Positions 36,815-45,813 are shown, numbered from the stretch's first letter. The stretch: DNA of 64,000 nt from Candidatus Endomicrobiellum mastotermitis (GCA_031272445.1 JAISTT010000018.1:45605-109604); one strand, 5' to 3'. Numbers and translations are program-made. Notes: generated by a model from the letters alone, not told the origin.

Positions 36815-37908
36815 GTGTATTTCATTGTAACATAATCATAATAATAATATAAACTTGCCTGACAAATTAGTAGTTGGTAGTAGTTTTTAGTGTATTGTGT
36901 ATTTTTACTAATTTAAATTGGCAATTAGAGAATAACATAAAAATATATATGTATGAATGTGAGAAATGGTCTAGTTAGGAAATAAAAAAGGTGTGTAGAT
37001 TATTTATGAATTTTAATTCTTGGACTAGTAAGCTAAAAAATCTCATGATTTTGATTTGCCTAAAAATTAGACAGTGAGAACATATAAAAAAAGAGTTCTA
37101 TAATTTTCATAGAGTGAAAAAGAAAGAAAATGATTTTAATAAGATGTATTTGCTTTATCTGATTTATGATAAAAAATAGAACAAGATGAAAATCTATTAT
37201 ACTTAATTTTAAAAAAGATAGCAAGAGATGAGATGTGTAAAAACCAACAGTGTTTAGATAAACTTATGAAAGGGGGACCAGTGCCTTCTAATTATCCGGG
37301 TGTCAATAGTTTTTATGTTTATTTTTTTTGATAAACAATTAAGGCATGACGTCGTTTATAATCATAAAAAACTTTTTGTAATGGTAAGGATTATTTTCAC
37401 GAACAATTCTTGTTGAGAGTGCTAATGCTATAAATGTATTAATGTGGAACTTTTTATGATAAACTGATCTCGAAAGCGAAAGATTAGGACTAACATGTAA
37501 CATGTTAAACTTAAAATATATGAATATCAGAGAGAATATAATAAGTTTGTAAAGTGATTGGATTATAAGAAAACTTATAGAGACTTTCTTAAAAAGATGA
37601 CAATGAACAAAATGGAAATTATTTACTATTCAAAGCAATAGCTAAATTATAATATAAAAGGAAAAAGACTGCGTTAAGAGCGTATGAAACATTTAATTTA
37701 CATGTAGAAGTTTATTATGGTTTTGTCTGGTACTTAAAAAAGTATTCTTGGATTTAGGAATAGAAGTACTTTAAATAACCTTATACTTTTAATATTATAG
37801 AAAATGCACGTGTATTTAGTATTAAATTTAATTCTCTATTTATTTCTAATTCTATACAACAACTTTTAATTCTAAAAGAGTTCTGAGAAGAGATATAAGT
37901 GCTTAGCA
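36815..37908. other. 1.1-kb decayed region
   Basis: No intact gene is present. On the plus strand two out-of-frame pieces look like one former protein: FYNFHRVKKKENDFNKMYLL (about 37100-37160), then LLYLILKKIARDEMCKN and KLMKGGPVPSNYPGVNSFYV (about 37196-37320), interrupted by stops. A further open piece, KAIAKL and YKRKKTALRAYETFNLHVEV, lies near 37640-37710. I do not recognise the family. The flanking genes are on the minus strand, so the relic is oppositely oriented. No tRNA or transposase fragment was seen. Confidence 0.5.
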
Positions 37909-38712
37909 TTAATTAAGCCTTAGTTTAATTGTTTGTATTTTATAATCTCTTTCAAGCACTATTTCAAGTATATCTCCACTGTTTAATTGGTTTAACATTT
38001 TATTGATATCGTTTACATTATTTATATTTTGGTTATTAATTTTTATTATGATATCTCCAATTAGAATATTTTTGCTAAATGCAGGAGTGCCTTTATAGAC
38101 GACTTTTACAAAGATACCATTATTGCGCTTATATTTCTGTCTCATTTTGGCTGTTAAATTTGTATATTCTATTCCAAAACTTAACTTTGATTTTGATGTA
38201 AATTTAACGAAATAGTATATGATATAGTCATATTTTGGCACGGTGTAAACATAGGCGTTATGTTTTTTTAATCTAGTTGTATAGTTGGTAGTGTATGAAT
38301 TTGAGTTACTATTATCGTTGCCATAGAGATAAACTAATCCGTAATATTTTTTAGGTTTAGTATGAAGATAATAGCTTGCCCCAACTCCATTATGTGTATA
38401 ATTAACGCTGTATATTGCAAGCGTAGCACCTGTTGCTTTGCATTGGCGTCTTATAATGCGTGTTATATTTCTCTTACTTTTTTTAGGTCCGTTGAAACTT
38501 GTACAACCTATACAGTAATAATGATTTGAGAGTATTTCATGAAAATCGTCTTTTAAATTATTTGATAAAAGTATTTCTGGCTCAGTATTAGGTGTAAGAA
38601 GTGTTACGTCATTTAAATTTCTTGTATCAACATAAGGAGTATAAAAACTTGATAACGAGTAGCATGAATTCAACAAACAAAATGAAACTAAGAAAGACAT
38701 AATTTTTATCAT
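37909..38712 (-). CDS. PDZ-domain lipoprotein
   Basis: A 267-residue exported lipoprotein. The signal ends in a lipobox LLNSC with Cys17 as the lipidated residue. A middle region rich in Tyr, Asn and Lys (about 20-190) contains ATLAIYSVNYTHNG and has no recognised domain. A C-terminal PDZ domain (about 195-267) has GIFVKVVYKGTPAFSKNILIGDIIIKINNQNINN and ends in the strand pair DILEIVLERDYKIQTIKLRLN. PDZ domains bind C-terminal or unfolded peptides, so the protein may present or sense envelope proteins. No protease domain is present. AGGAG precedes the ATG. It is divergent from the DtxR-type regulator. Confidence 0.8.
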   Translation of the reverse strand: MIKIMSFLVSFCLLNSCYSLSSFYTPYVDTRNLNDVTLLTPNTEPEILLSNNLKDDFHEILSNHYYCIGCTSFNGPKKSKRNITRIIRRQCKATGATLAIYSVNYTHNGVGASYYLHTKPKKYYGLVYLYGNDNSNSNSYTTNYTTRLKKHNAYVYTVPKYDYIIYYFVKFTSKSKLSFGIEYTNLTAKMRQKYKRNNGIFVKVVYKGTPAFSKNILIGDIIIKINNQNINNVNDINKMLNQLNSGDILEIVLERDYKIQTIKLRLN

Positions 38713-38793
38713 TTTTAATCTCCTACCTAACAGTTAACTTATCTTAATGACATTATAATATTATATAAGATAATGTGTGTTTCGTATTTGATA

Positions 38794-38821
38794 TTAGACT
38801 AAAAATTTTATATTAATCTAA
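38794..38821 (+). promoter_or_regulatory. Candidate DtxR-type operator upstream of the regulator gene
   Basis: TTAGACTAA (38794-38802, a perfect palindrome around its central A) and TTAATCTAA (38813-38821) have centres 19 bases apart, 52 bases before the regulator ATG and in the divergent gap with the PDZ lipoprotein. DtxR-family boxes elsewhere have TTAG...CTAA arms. A similar TTAG-N6-CTAA element precedes feoA. The link is inference from position and sequence. Confidence 0.45.
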
Positions 38822-38872
38822 AACAATAACAATTATTTGCAACTTATATTTGGCAGAGTTTGAGGATGTTGA

Positions 38873-39337
38873 ATGGTAAAGGTAAATATTAAAAAAAGAA
38901 GGTGTTTTAGTAATTTAAGTGCTTCCCTTGAAAATTATCTTGAAACTATTGCAGTACTCAAAAGAGAAAAAAAATATGCTAGAATAGGCGACATCGCAAA
39001 ATCTTTAAATGTTAAGAGTTCAAGTGTTAATGTTGCTATTAGCTTTTTAGCTGAAAACGGGTTTGTGATACATGAAAAATACGGATATGTAGATTTGACT
39101 GATGAGGGAGAAAAAATAGCTTTAGAAGTTCAAACAAAGCATGACATATTGTATAGATTTCTGAATAGTTTATTATTCATAAATGGCAAAACTGCTTATA
39201 AAGAAGCTTGCCAAATAGAGCATTTAGTTGGAGTAGAAACTATACAAAGGCTTAAAAAACTGCATAATCTTTTAGAAAAGAATTTTCTTAAAAAGAAAGA
39301 GGATGTTGTCAATTTAAAAGAGTATTTGGAAAAATAG
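38873..39337 (+). CDS. DtxR-family iron-responsive transcriptional repressor
   Basis: A 154-residue metal-dependent regulator. An N-terminal winged helix (about 15-80, ENYLETIAVLK...RIGDIAKSLNVKSSSVNVAISFLAENG) is followed by the dimerisation and metal-binding domain. The metal site EACQIEHLV places C113, E116 and H117 as in DtxR/IdeR (Cys-x-x-Glu-His), whereas MntR has Glu at the Cys position, so iron is the likely co-repressor. The C-terminal SH3-like domain of DtxR is absent. GAGG precedes the ATG. It directly precedes feoAB, the expected target. Confidence 0.9.
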   Translation: MVKVNIKKRRCFSNLSASLENYLETIAVLKREKKYARIGDIAKSLNVKSSSVNVAISFLAENGFVIHEKYGYVDLTDEGEKIALEVQTKHDILYRFLNSLLFINGKTAYKEACQIEHLVGVETIQRLKKLHNLLEKNFLKKKEDVVNLKEYLEK

Positions 39338-39403
39338 TAATAAAATAGATAGCAAGAGTAATTATGCAACAACATGTTAAATGTAGTTTGTTTTAGCAAT
39401 AAG

Positions 39404-39417
39404 TTAGATTGAACTAA
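39404..39417 (+). promoter_or_regulatory. Candidate iron-regulator operator upstream of feoA
   Basis: TTAG-N6-CTAA inverted repeat (39404-39417) overlapping a possible -10 hexamer TAAAAT (39415-39420), 36 bases before the feoA ATG. Its arms match those of the element in front of the DtxR-type gene, consistent with iron repression of uptake. Confidence 0.4.
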
Positions 39418-39452
39418 AATAATTGCATTTAACTAAAAGGAGAAGAGATGAT

Positions 39453-39881
39453 ATGAAACAATACATGGGAGTTTTACGTTATATTTACGGATGTTTACAT
39501 AGATACTTAGCAAAGTTTTACTGTTGTAAGGATATTTATAGACATAATATTCATAGGAGCATAGAAGGTAAATCATTTGATTGTAACCATTTTCGGGTTC
39601 ATGAGCCTATTCATGGATTTGACTCTTTTAACAAAGATATAGTTGACAATTTTACTAAGCTAAGTTGTGCTAATCCAGGAAAGTATAAACTACTTGTGAC
39701 TTATTGTGATAGAAAACTTAAATATAGACTTCTTGAAATGGGTTTTATTCCAGGTGAAGGTTTAACTGTTATTAGTAATAGTGCTCCAAATGGAGGTGTG
39801 ATGATTAAAATAAAAGGTGCTAAAATTGCTTTAAGTAATGAGGTTGCAGATAAAATTTTGGTAAGGGAGAAAATTAATTGA
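39453..39881 (+). CDS. feoA: FeoA-domain protein with Cys/His-rich N-terminal extension
   Basis: A small cytoplasmic SH3-like partner of the ferrous iron transporter FeoB. ATG 39453 follows AAAGGAG and gives 142 residues. The FeoA domain occupies about residues 70-140 (LLVTYCDRKLKYRLLEMGFIPGEGLTVIS and GGVMIKIKGAKIALSNEVADKI). The first 60 residues are not part of a normal FeoA (about 75-85 residues). They contain four Cys (14, 24, 25, 44) and six His (16, 31, 34, 46, 50, 54), suggesting metal binding. The stop overlaps the TTG start of feoB by four bases. Confidence 0.88.
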   Translation: MKQYMGVLRYIYGCLHRYLAKFYCCKDIYRHNIHRSIEGKSFDCNHFRVHEPIHGFDSFNKDIVDNFTKLSCANPGKYKLLVTYCDRKLKYRLLEMGFIPGEGLTVISNSAPNGGVMIKIKGAKIALSNEVADKILVREKIN

Positions 39882-41971
39882 GTATATTAGAAAGAGATAT
39901 TATTGTTGCTCTAGTGGGTAATCCTAACAGTGGTAAGTCGACAATATTCAATAGTTTAACAGAAGCTAATCAAAGCGTTGGTAATTATCCCGGCGTTACA
40001 GTGGAAAAAAAAGAAGGCTTAAAAAATCACAGAGGGTATAGTATAAATTTTATTGATTTACCTGGCACATACAGTCTTTCGGCGTATTCTGATGATGAAA
40101 TAGTAGCGAGAGATTTTTTAATCAACGGGAAACCCGATATCGTAATTAATGTTATTGATGCTTCTAATATAGAGCGTAATCTTTACTTATTTACGCAGAT
40201 CGCGGAGCTGAATGTTCCTATTATGATAGTCTTGAATATGATTGACATTCTAAAATTGCAGGGTAAAACTATAGATAAGGAAACTATGTCGAATCTCTTA
40301 GGAGTTCCTATATTTGCAGCATCGGCAAATAAAGGGATAGGGATAACTAGTCTTTTAGATTATATTGTGAACGTATTGGAAGAAGGGAAGCTAAAAAAAC
40401 AAATGATAGCTAAAGTTGATTACGGTGAAAATATTAAAGAAGAAATTGATAAACTTGAAAAACTTATACTGAAAGATTCTCAACTTTCAAAATTCCCAAA
40501 AAGCTGGCTTTCAATAAAGCTTTTAGACAATGATCCTTTGGCATTAAAGCTTGTTTGTGAAGCGAAAAAAAAGAGTGTTATTTTGAGTCAACTTGAGAGA
40601 AGTAGAAGTCATATTAAAGAACATTTCGGTAAAGAAGCTGAGATTGAAATAGCCGACAAACGCTATGGTTTCGCAAATTCTGTTATAAAGACAGTTGTAA
40701 AAAAAACAGGTAAAAAAAAAGCTGATATAAGTGAGATTATAGATAATTTTGTGCTTAATAGATATCTTGGAATTCCTATTTTTGTACTTATAATGTATAT
40801 AATTTTCAAGTTTGCGTTTGTTTTTTCAGAGCCTGTTATAAATGTTTTTGAAATGTTTTTTGAATGGCTTGGTAATATTGTCGGAAGCATTATTTCTGAA
40901 GAATCGACTAGATCTTTGGTTGTTGATGGAATGATTGGCGGAGTAGGTGGAATATTAGGACTTTTCCCATTAATATTGTTTATGTTTTTCGCAATAGCGT
41001 TTTTTGAAGATTCTGGATATATGGCTAGAGCTGCTTTCGTAATGGATAAAGTTATGAACAGGTTTGGTCTTCATGGCAAATCCTTTTTGCCATTAATGAT
41101 TTCAATTAATGGATGTGCTGTCCCTGGTATTCTTGCTACTAGGACTTTAGATTCTAAACGTGACAGACTTATAACTATGTTTGTTGTGCCGTTTATGGTA
41201 TGTGGAGCTAAAATTCCAGTATTTGCTTTGATTACTGGTGCTTTTTTTTCATCAAAAAACCAAGCAAGTATTATGTCTTTTGTATATGTTTTAAGCGTTA
41301 TTATTGCTTTTGTCACTGCGAAACTATTAAGCACAACACTTTTGAAAGGCGAACCAGCTCATTTTGTTATGGAACTTCCTCCTTATCACATGCCTCAAAT
41401 TAAGGGCTTACTTTTGAAGATGTGGGAGAGGAGTTGGTTATATTTGCGAAAAGCCGGAACCGTAGTAATGCTTATATCTGTTTTGATATGGACTGTATTT
41501 ACCTATCCTAAAGCTCCTGTGAGTAAAAATTTGACAAAAAATGAAAAAGCTATGTTACAATTAAAATATAGTTTAGCAGGAAGAGCTGGAGAAATCTTAG
41601 AGCCTTTATTTAAACCTATAGGTATGGATGCCAATAGAGTAGTTGCGTTAGTGGCTGGACTTGCGGCAAAAGAGGTTATTGTTAGCACTTTGGGTACGAT
41701 TTACTCTATTGAAAAATCTGATTCTTGTAATTCTAAATCTTTGAGAGAAAAAATTGCTTGTGACAAAAGCTGGTCACCTTTGAAAGGCTTAGTTTTTCTT
41801 ATTTTTTGTTTAATTTATACGCCGTGTACAGCTTGTTTGACAGTTTTTTTTAAAGAGAGTAGTTCAAGTTACAAATGGCTTTCGCTTATTGTTGTAGGAA
41901 ATGCAGTTTTTGCGTGGATAGCTTCATTTATTGTTTTTCAAGTGGGGATGCTGTTGGAAATAGGTGTATAG
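39878..41971 (+). CDS. feoB: Ferrous iron transport protein B
   Basis: An inner-membrane Fe2+ transporter with an N-terminal G domain. The G motifs are GNPNSGKST (G1), NYPGVTVEKKEG (G2 region), DLPGTYSL (G3) and LNMIDI (G4). The GDI-like helical segment and a polytopic membrane domain follow, with two Gate regions and the conserved cysteines (NGCAVPGILATRTL and YTPCTACLTVFFKE). The 697 residues are typical. The start is TTG 39878 after AAGGGA, overlapping the feoA stop. It is the main ferrous iron route for an anaerobic gut organism. Confidence 0.97.
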   Translation: MSILERDIIVALVGNPNSGKSTIFNSLTEANQSVGNYPGVTVEKKEGLKNHRGYSINFIDLPGTYSLSAYSDDEIVARDFLINGKPDIVINVIDASNIERNLYLFTQIAELNVPIMIVLNMIDILKLQGKTIDKETMSNLLGVPIFAASANKGIGITSLLDYIVNVLEEGKLKKQMIAKVDYGENIKEEIDKLEKLILKDSQLSKFPKSWLSIKLLDNDPLALKLVCEAKKKSVILSQLERSRSHIKEHFGKEAEIEIADKRYGFANSVIKTVVKKTGKKKADISEIIDNFVLNRYLGIPIFVLIMYIIFKFAFVFSEPVINVFEMFFEWLGNIVGSIISEESTRSLVVDGMIGGVGGILGLFPLILFMFFAIAFFEDSGYMARAAFVMDKVMNRFGLHGKSFLPLMISINGCAVPGILATRTLDSKRDRLITMFVVPFMVCGAKIPVFALITGAFFSSKNQASIMSFVYVLSVIIAFVTAKLLSTTLLKGEPAHFVMELPPYHMPQIKGLLLKMWERSWLYLRKAGTVVMLISVLIWTVFTYPKAPVSKNLTKNEKAMLQLKYSLAGRAGEILEPLFKPIGMDANRVVALVAGLAAKEVIVSTLGTIYSIEKSDSCNSKSLREKIACDKSWSPLKGLVFLIFCLIYTPCTACLTVFFKESSSSYKWLSLIVVGNAVFAWIASFIVFQVGMLLEIGV

Positions 41972-42076
41972 TTAAGTAGAGCTAAAATAAGGATACATAT
42001 AAATTGGTATTTCGTTATTTCTACGTTTTTACTTAATTCTTGATTTGACTTAAGTCGATCATTTGAGGATTTGTAA

Positions 42077-42184
42077 ATGTTACGAAGTATAACGTTAATT
42101 TTAGTTTTAATAATTGCTATTGTAATTTTATTAAGACATTTAACACTTAATAAAAGGTTATTGTTGTTGCAAAATGTAAAGTAA
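42077..42184 (+). CDS. Possible 35-residue single-span membrane peptide downstream of feoB
   Basis: ATG 42077, ten bases after TTGAGGAT, opens 35 codons: MLRSITLILVLIIAIVILLR followed by a short basic tail (HLTLNKRLLLLQNVK). Many feo operons end in a small one-helix protein, but those normally carry a Cys-rich tail, which is missing here. It could be such a gene in decay or a chance frame. Confidence 0.35.
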   Translation: MLRSITLILVLIIAIVILLRHLTLNKRLLLLQNVK

Positions 42185-42229
42185 GGAAACGAAAGAGGTT
42201 CGTATCATGGCCGTAGTTGTAATTTGAAA

Positions 42230-42257
42230 ATAAGTAATAAGAGCTCTTATTACTTAT
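42230..42257. repeat. 28-bp perfect palindrome between feoB and tRNA-Ala
   Basis: The arm ATAAGTAATAAGAG at 42230-42243 is followed immediately by its exact reverse complement (42244-42257), giving a hairpin with no spare loop bases. It lies between convergent transcription units, where a bidirectional terminator is expected, but neither side has a strong T run. It could equally be a protein-binding site. Confidence 0.8.
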
Positions 42258-42343
42258 ACTTAAAGATTTAATATAATTAAAAGATAAAATAATTTTGTTA
42301 TGATAATAAAGCAGTGAACTAAAACGTAAATAAATTTTTAAAA

Positions 42344-42414
42344 TGGAGCCAGTGGGAATTGAACCCACATCTTATCGTTGCGAACGACATGTTCTCCCGT
42401 TTAACTATGGCCCC
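42344..42414 (-). tRNA. tRNA-Ala (anticodon CGC)
   Basis: A 71-base cloverleaf on the minus strand. The acceptor GGGGCCA pairs with TGGCTCC and includes the G3-U70 wobble pair that identifies alanine tRNAs, with discriminator A. The anticodon stem TGTCG/CGATA encloses loop TTCGCAA (anticodon CGC, reading GCG), and the T arm is GTGGG-TTCAATT-CCCAC. The 3' CCA is not encoded (TTTT follows). A CGC isoacceptor is unusual for a very AT-rich genome. Confidence 0.93.
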
Positions 42415-42627
42415 TTTATACATAATGGTAAATAGATAAAAATGGTTGATGTGATATCATATCAATACTTTATTTTACATTAAATGACTAACTATAATGC
42501 ATTAAGCTATATATACTATATATAAAATAAAAGACGTTGATTGAACATAATTCATAATTGTAATTGTAACATAAATTTGTATATTTGTTAAAACTTACAC
42601 ATATCGTTTTAAAGGGGTTTGCACTTT

Positions 42628-44259
42628 ATGTCATATCTTGTTTTATCTAGAAAATTCAGACCTCAAAATTTTAATGAAGTTATAGGGCAGGAACATATTT
42701 CACAAACTCTTAAAAATACAATTTCTGAAAAACGCATTGCGCATGCTTATTTGTTTAGTGGACCTAGAGGTTGTGGTAAAACTACTATGGCCAGGATTCT
42801 AGCCAAAGCTTTAAATTGCAAAAAAGGGCCGATTACTGAACCATGTGGTGTATGCGAAAATTGTTTGGAGATTTCAAAAAGTGCTAGCGTAGATGTTTTT
42901 GAAATTGATGGGGCGTCAAATAACGGTATAGATGAGATAAGAGCTTTGAGGGAAAATGTAAAATTTTCAAGTGCTAATTCAAAATATAAAATTTACATAA
43001 TAGATGAAGCTCATCAAATAACCACACAAGCGTTTAATGCTTTGCTTAAAACACTTGAAGAGCCTCCCAGTCATGTCGTTTTTATTATGGCTACAACTGA
43101 ACAGTACAAAATTCCTGTCACTATTCTCTCGAGATGTCAAAGGTATAGATTTAAGCTTATATCAAATGCTGAAATTTCTTTTGCTATAAAAAATATAGGG
43201 CAAAAAGAAGGTTTTGAGATAGATGACGAGGCTGTAGACATAATAACTTCAGCGTCTGGTGGTTCTATGCGTGACGCTTTAAGTTTACTAGAGCAAGCTG
43301 TGTCTTCTAACTCATCTAGAATAACAGGTGCTTACGTGAGAGAATTGCTTGGACTTCTGCCAAGAGATATTTTAGCTTCTGTTACCGAAAGTATTTCAAG
43401 TGGTGATATGCAAGAGATTTTAAAAATTGTTGGAGAAATTTTTGAGCAAGGGTATAATATTTTACAGTTTGCAAGAGATTTGAGAGATTATCTTAGGAAA
43501 ATTATGGTTTATTCTATAAATCCGTCAGTTATTGAAATTTCGTCTGATGACAAAAAACTTTTTGACGTTCAAAAAACTTTGTTTTCTATTTCACGTCATA
43601 TCCGTATGAATAATCTTTTGTCAAAAGCTCTCGAAGAAATGCGTTGGCATGATCAGCCTAGGATTCTTATTGAGATTTATCTCCTTAAAATGTCAGAGCC
43701 GTATTATAATGTTGGTGAACTTATAGATAGAATTATTGAGCTTGAAAAGAATGTTAAGATTGATGATAAGGTTGAATCTATTTCCGAGAATCAATATAAG
43801 TGTAAGGAACTTATTGCTAATAAAGCTTCAAATCCTGTGGAAAATTCTAAAAATTTGATAGCTATATGGGGTGAGATTGTTTCTGAGATAATAAAAAAGC
43901 ATCCGCTTAGAGGGTCATCTTTGAAAAATGCGTTAGTTGAAACGGTTGGTATTTCGTCTATACAAATGACAGTTTTAAAACAGTTTGATTATGATGGAGT
44001 TTTGGAATTTAAGGATCAGATTTTGAAACTTTTCCAAAAGAAAACTGGTTCAAATATAGAAATTAAAGTTCTTATTAAAAAAAAAATGATCAAAAATAAA
44101 GCAACAATTCAGGAAGATGTGGTTACTAATGAAGGGGTGGGAGTACCAGATACTACTTGTAGCTTAAAAAGAAATACTATTAAAGATGAAAAGAACTCAA
44201 TACCTAAGTATATAGAAGAAATAGCTAAAGACTTCGGTGCTGTTGCTAAAAAAGTTTAA
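42628..44259 (+). CDS. dnaX: DNA polymerase III subunit gamma/tau
   Basis: The clamp-loader ATPase of the replicase. ATG 42628 (AAAGGGG ten bases upstream) gives 543 residues; the in-frame TTG at 42619 is too close to the ribosome-binding site. Motifs are FRPQNFNEVIGQEHI, Walker A GPRGCGKTT, the zinc module C-x8-C-x2-C-x2-C (CKKGPITEPCGVCENC), DEAHQIT, and the sensor-1/SRC region ATTEQYKIPVTILSRCQRYRF. The tau-specific tail (about 360-543) is short and poorly conserved. It is paired with recR downstream, a common bacterial arrangement, although the usual ybaB gene between them is absent. Confidence 0.96.
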   Translation: MSYLVLSRKFRPQNFNEVIGQEHISQTLKNTISEKRIAHAYLFSGPRGCGKTTMARILAKALNCKKGPITEPCGVCENCLEISKSASVDVFEIDGASNNGIDEIRALRENVKFSSANSKYKIYIIDEAHQITTQAFNALLKTLEEPPSHVVFIMATTEQYKIPVTILSRCQRYRFKLISNAEISFAIKNIGQKEGFEIDDEAVDIITSASGGSMRDALSLLEQAVSSNSSRITGAYVRELLGLLPRDILASVTESISSGDMQEILKIVGEIFEQGYNILQFARDLRDYLRKIMVYSINPSVIEISSDDKKLFDVQKTLFSISRHIRMNNLLSKALEEMRWHDQPRILIEIYLLKMSEPYYNVGELIDRIIELEKNVKIDDKVESISENQYKCKELIANKASNPVENSKNLIAIWGEIVSEIIKKHPLRGSSLKNALVETVGISSIQMTVLKQFDYDGVLEFKDQILKLFQKKTGSNIEIKVLIKKKMIKNKATIQEDVVTNEGVGVPDTTCSLKRNTIKDEKNSIPKYIEEIAKDFGAVAKKV

Positions 44260-44385
44260 AGGTTTTTTCACATTAGTAGTGAGTAATTCTTTCATCTTTT
44301 CTTTGTAATCTTATTGATTTTTCTGCATTATTAGTGATGTGATATAGATCCTATAAAATAATTAATATGTAGAGGTTTTATTTAT

Positions 44386-44982
44386 ATGAACAGACCTCAA
44401 CCTGTAGAGAAAATGGTTGAAGTGATAAAAAAACTGCCAGGTGTAGGACCTAAAATGGCAGAGCGTTTAAGCTACCATATACTAAAAATGTCTCACGGCG
44501 AAGTTGAAAGGCTTATAGGTTCTATACAAAAAGCTAGGCAAACGATAAAATGTTGTAATATCTGTTACAACTTAAGTGAGTATGATCCTTGTTTTATATG
44601 TTCCGATGTTACGAGAGAGCAAGATATTATATGTGTTGTTGAAACCCCACAGGATTTGATAGCTGTTAGTAAAGTTAAAAATTACAAAGGGCTTTATTTT
44701 GTGCTTGGAGGTGCCTTGTCACCTCTTGATGCTGTTGGTCCAGACGATATAAGAATTGATAAATTGATTAAAAGATTAAAAAATGGTAAGCTGAGCGAAG
44801 TTATAATTGCGACAGATACAGACTCTAAAGGTGAAATGACTGCTGTTTATCTGGCGGAAATTATAAAAAAGTTAGGCATTAAGGTCACAAGATTAGGATA
44901 TGGTTTACCGGTTGGTGGCGATATTGAGTATGCTGATGAAGTAACTATTTCTCGTGCCATTGTGGGTCGCACAGAGATGTAA
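44386..44982 (+). CDS. recR: Recombination protein RecR
   Basis: The RecFOR-pathway mediator that helps load RecA at gaps. An N-terminal helix-hairpin-helix (KLPGVGPKMAERLSYHIL), the zinc finger with four cysteines in CCNICYNLSEYDPCFIC, and the TOPRIM domain (IICVVETPQDLIAV...ATDTDSKGEMTAVYL) are followed by the C-terminal GLPVGGDIEYADEVT motif. The 198 residues are normal. It lies 126 bases after dnaX. Confidence 0.97.
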   Translation: MNRPQPVEKMVEVIKKLPGVGPKMAERLSYHILKMSHGEVERLIGSIQKARQTIKCCNICYNLSEYDPCFICSDVTREQDIICVVETPQDLIAVSKVKNYKGLYFVLGGALSPLDAVGPDDIRIDKLIKRLKNGKLSEVIIATDTDSKGEMTAVYLAEIIKKLGIKVTRLGYGLPVGGDIEYADEVTISRAIVGRTEM

Positions 44983-45108
44983 AAAGGTTTTATGCTTTTA
45001 AAAAAATACAGAAGAGCAAAAGAAAAACGTTATTAAAATGTCTAGTGTGTTTTTAAAACTTATGTGTATTCTCGTGTAAGTCACGCATATGAATAAAGGA
45101 GCAAAGTA

Positions 45109-45687
45109 ATGTCAGCAAAGATGATTGAGATTCGTTGGCACGGACGTGGTGGGCAAGGTGCAAAAACTGCTGCACTTTTGTTTGCTGAAACGATAATGGC
45201 AACAGGTATGTACATTCAAGCGTTTCCTGAGTATGGACCTGAAAGAATGGGTGCTCCTGTACAATCTTTTAATAGAATAAGTGAAGATCCTATTATAATT
45301 CATTCAGGGATTAAAGTTCCAAATTATGTGGTTATTTTAGATTCATCTCTTATAGAATCAGTTCCGGTAACAGACGGTTTAGATAAAAGTGGAAAAGTTA
45401 TAGTGAATACTTCTTTGAGTACGTCAGAAGTTGCAGAAAAACTTGATATAAGTATAAATCAAGTTTATGTAGTAAACGCAAGTCGAATTGCTTTGGAGAC
45501 AATAGGAAAAGATATACCTAATACTCCTATGCTTGGTGCTTTGGTAAAAGTTATAGGAACATTGGATATTGATGGTGTTTTGAAGAATGTAAAGACTAAA
45601 CTCATGGTAAAATTTAGACATAAACCTGGAATTGTGGAAGGCAACCTTGCGTCTATAAAAATGGCTTTTAATGAGGTAAAAAGCTAG
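45109..45687 (+). CDS. porG: Pyruvate:ferredoxin oxidoreductase, gamma subunit
   Basis: The gamma subunit of the CoA-dependent 2-oxoacid oxidoreductase, which binds CoA and helps form acetyl-CoA from pyruvate. The N-terminal motif is EIRWHGRGGQGAKTAALLFAE, with FPEYGPERMGAPVQSF and NTPMLGALVKV downstream. The 192 residues are standard. AAAGGAG precedes the ATG. It is first of four collinear subunit genes (gamma, delta, alpha, beta), an arrangement typical of archaeal and some anaerobic bacterial enzymes. Confidence 0.95.
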   Translation: MSAKMIEIRWHGRGGQGAKTAALLFAETIMATGMYIQAFPEYGPERMGAPVQSFNRISEDPIIIHSGIKVPNYVVILDSSLIESVPVTDGLDKSGKVIVNTSLSTSEVAEKLDISINQVYVVNASRIALETIGKDIPNTPMLGALVKVIGTLDIDGVLKNVKTKLMVKFRHKPGIVEGNLASIKMAFNEVKS

Positions 45688-45813
45688 TTTTGTAAAAAGT
45701 GTTTCCATCAGATTTATTTACAAATTAAGTTTGTGAATATCAGAGATTTTTGTGGTTGTAAAATTGAAATAAATTGTGTAAAAAGATGAGTTTCTTGGAG
45801 AGAGGAGTATATA

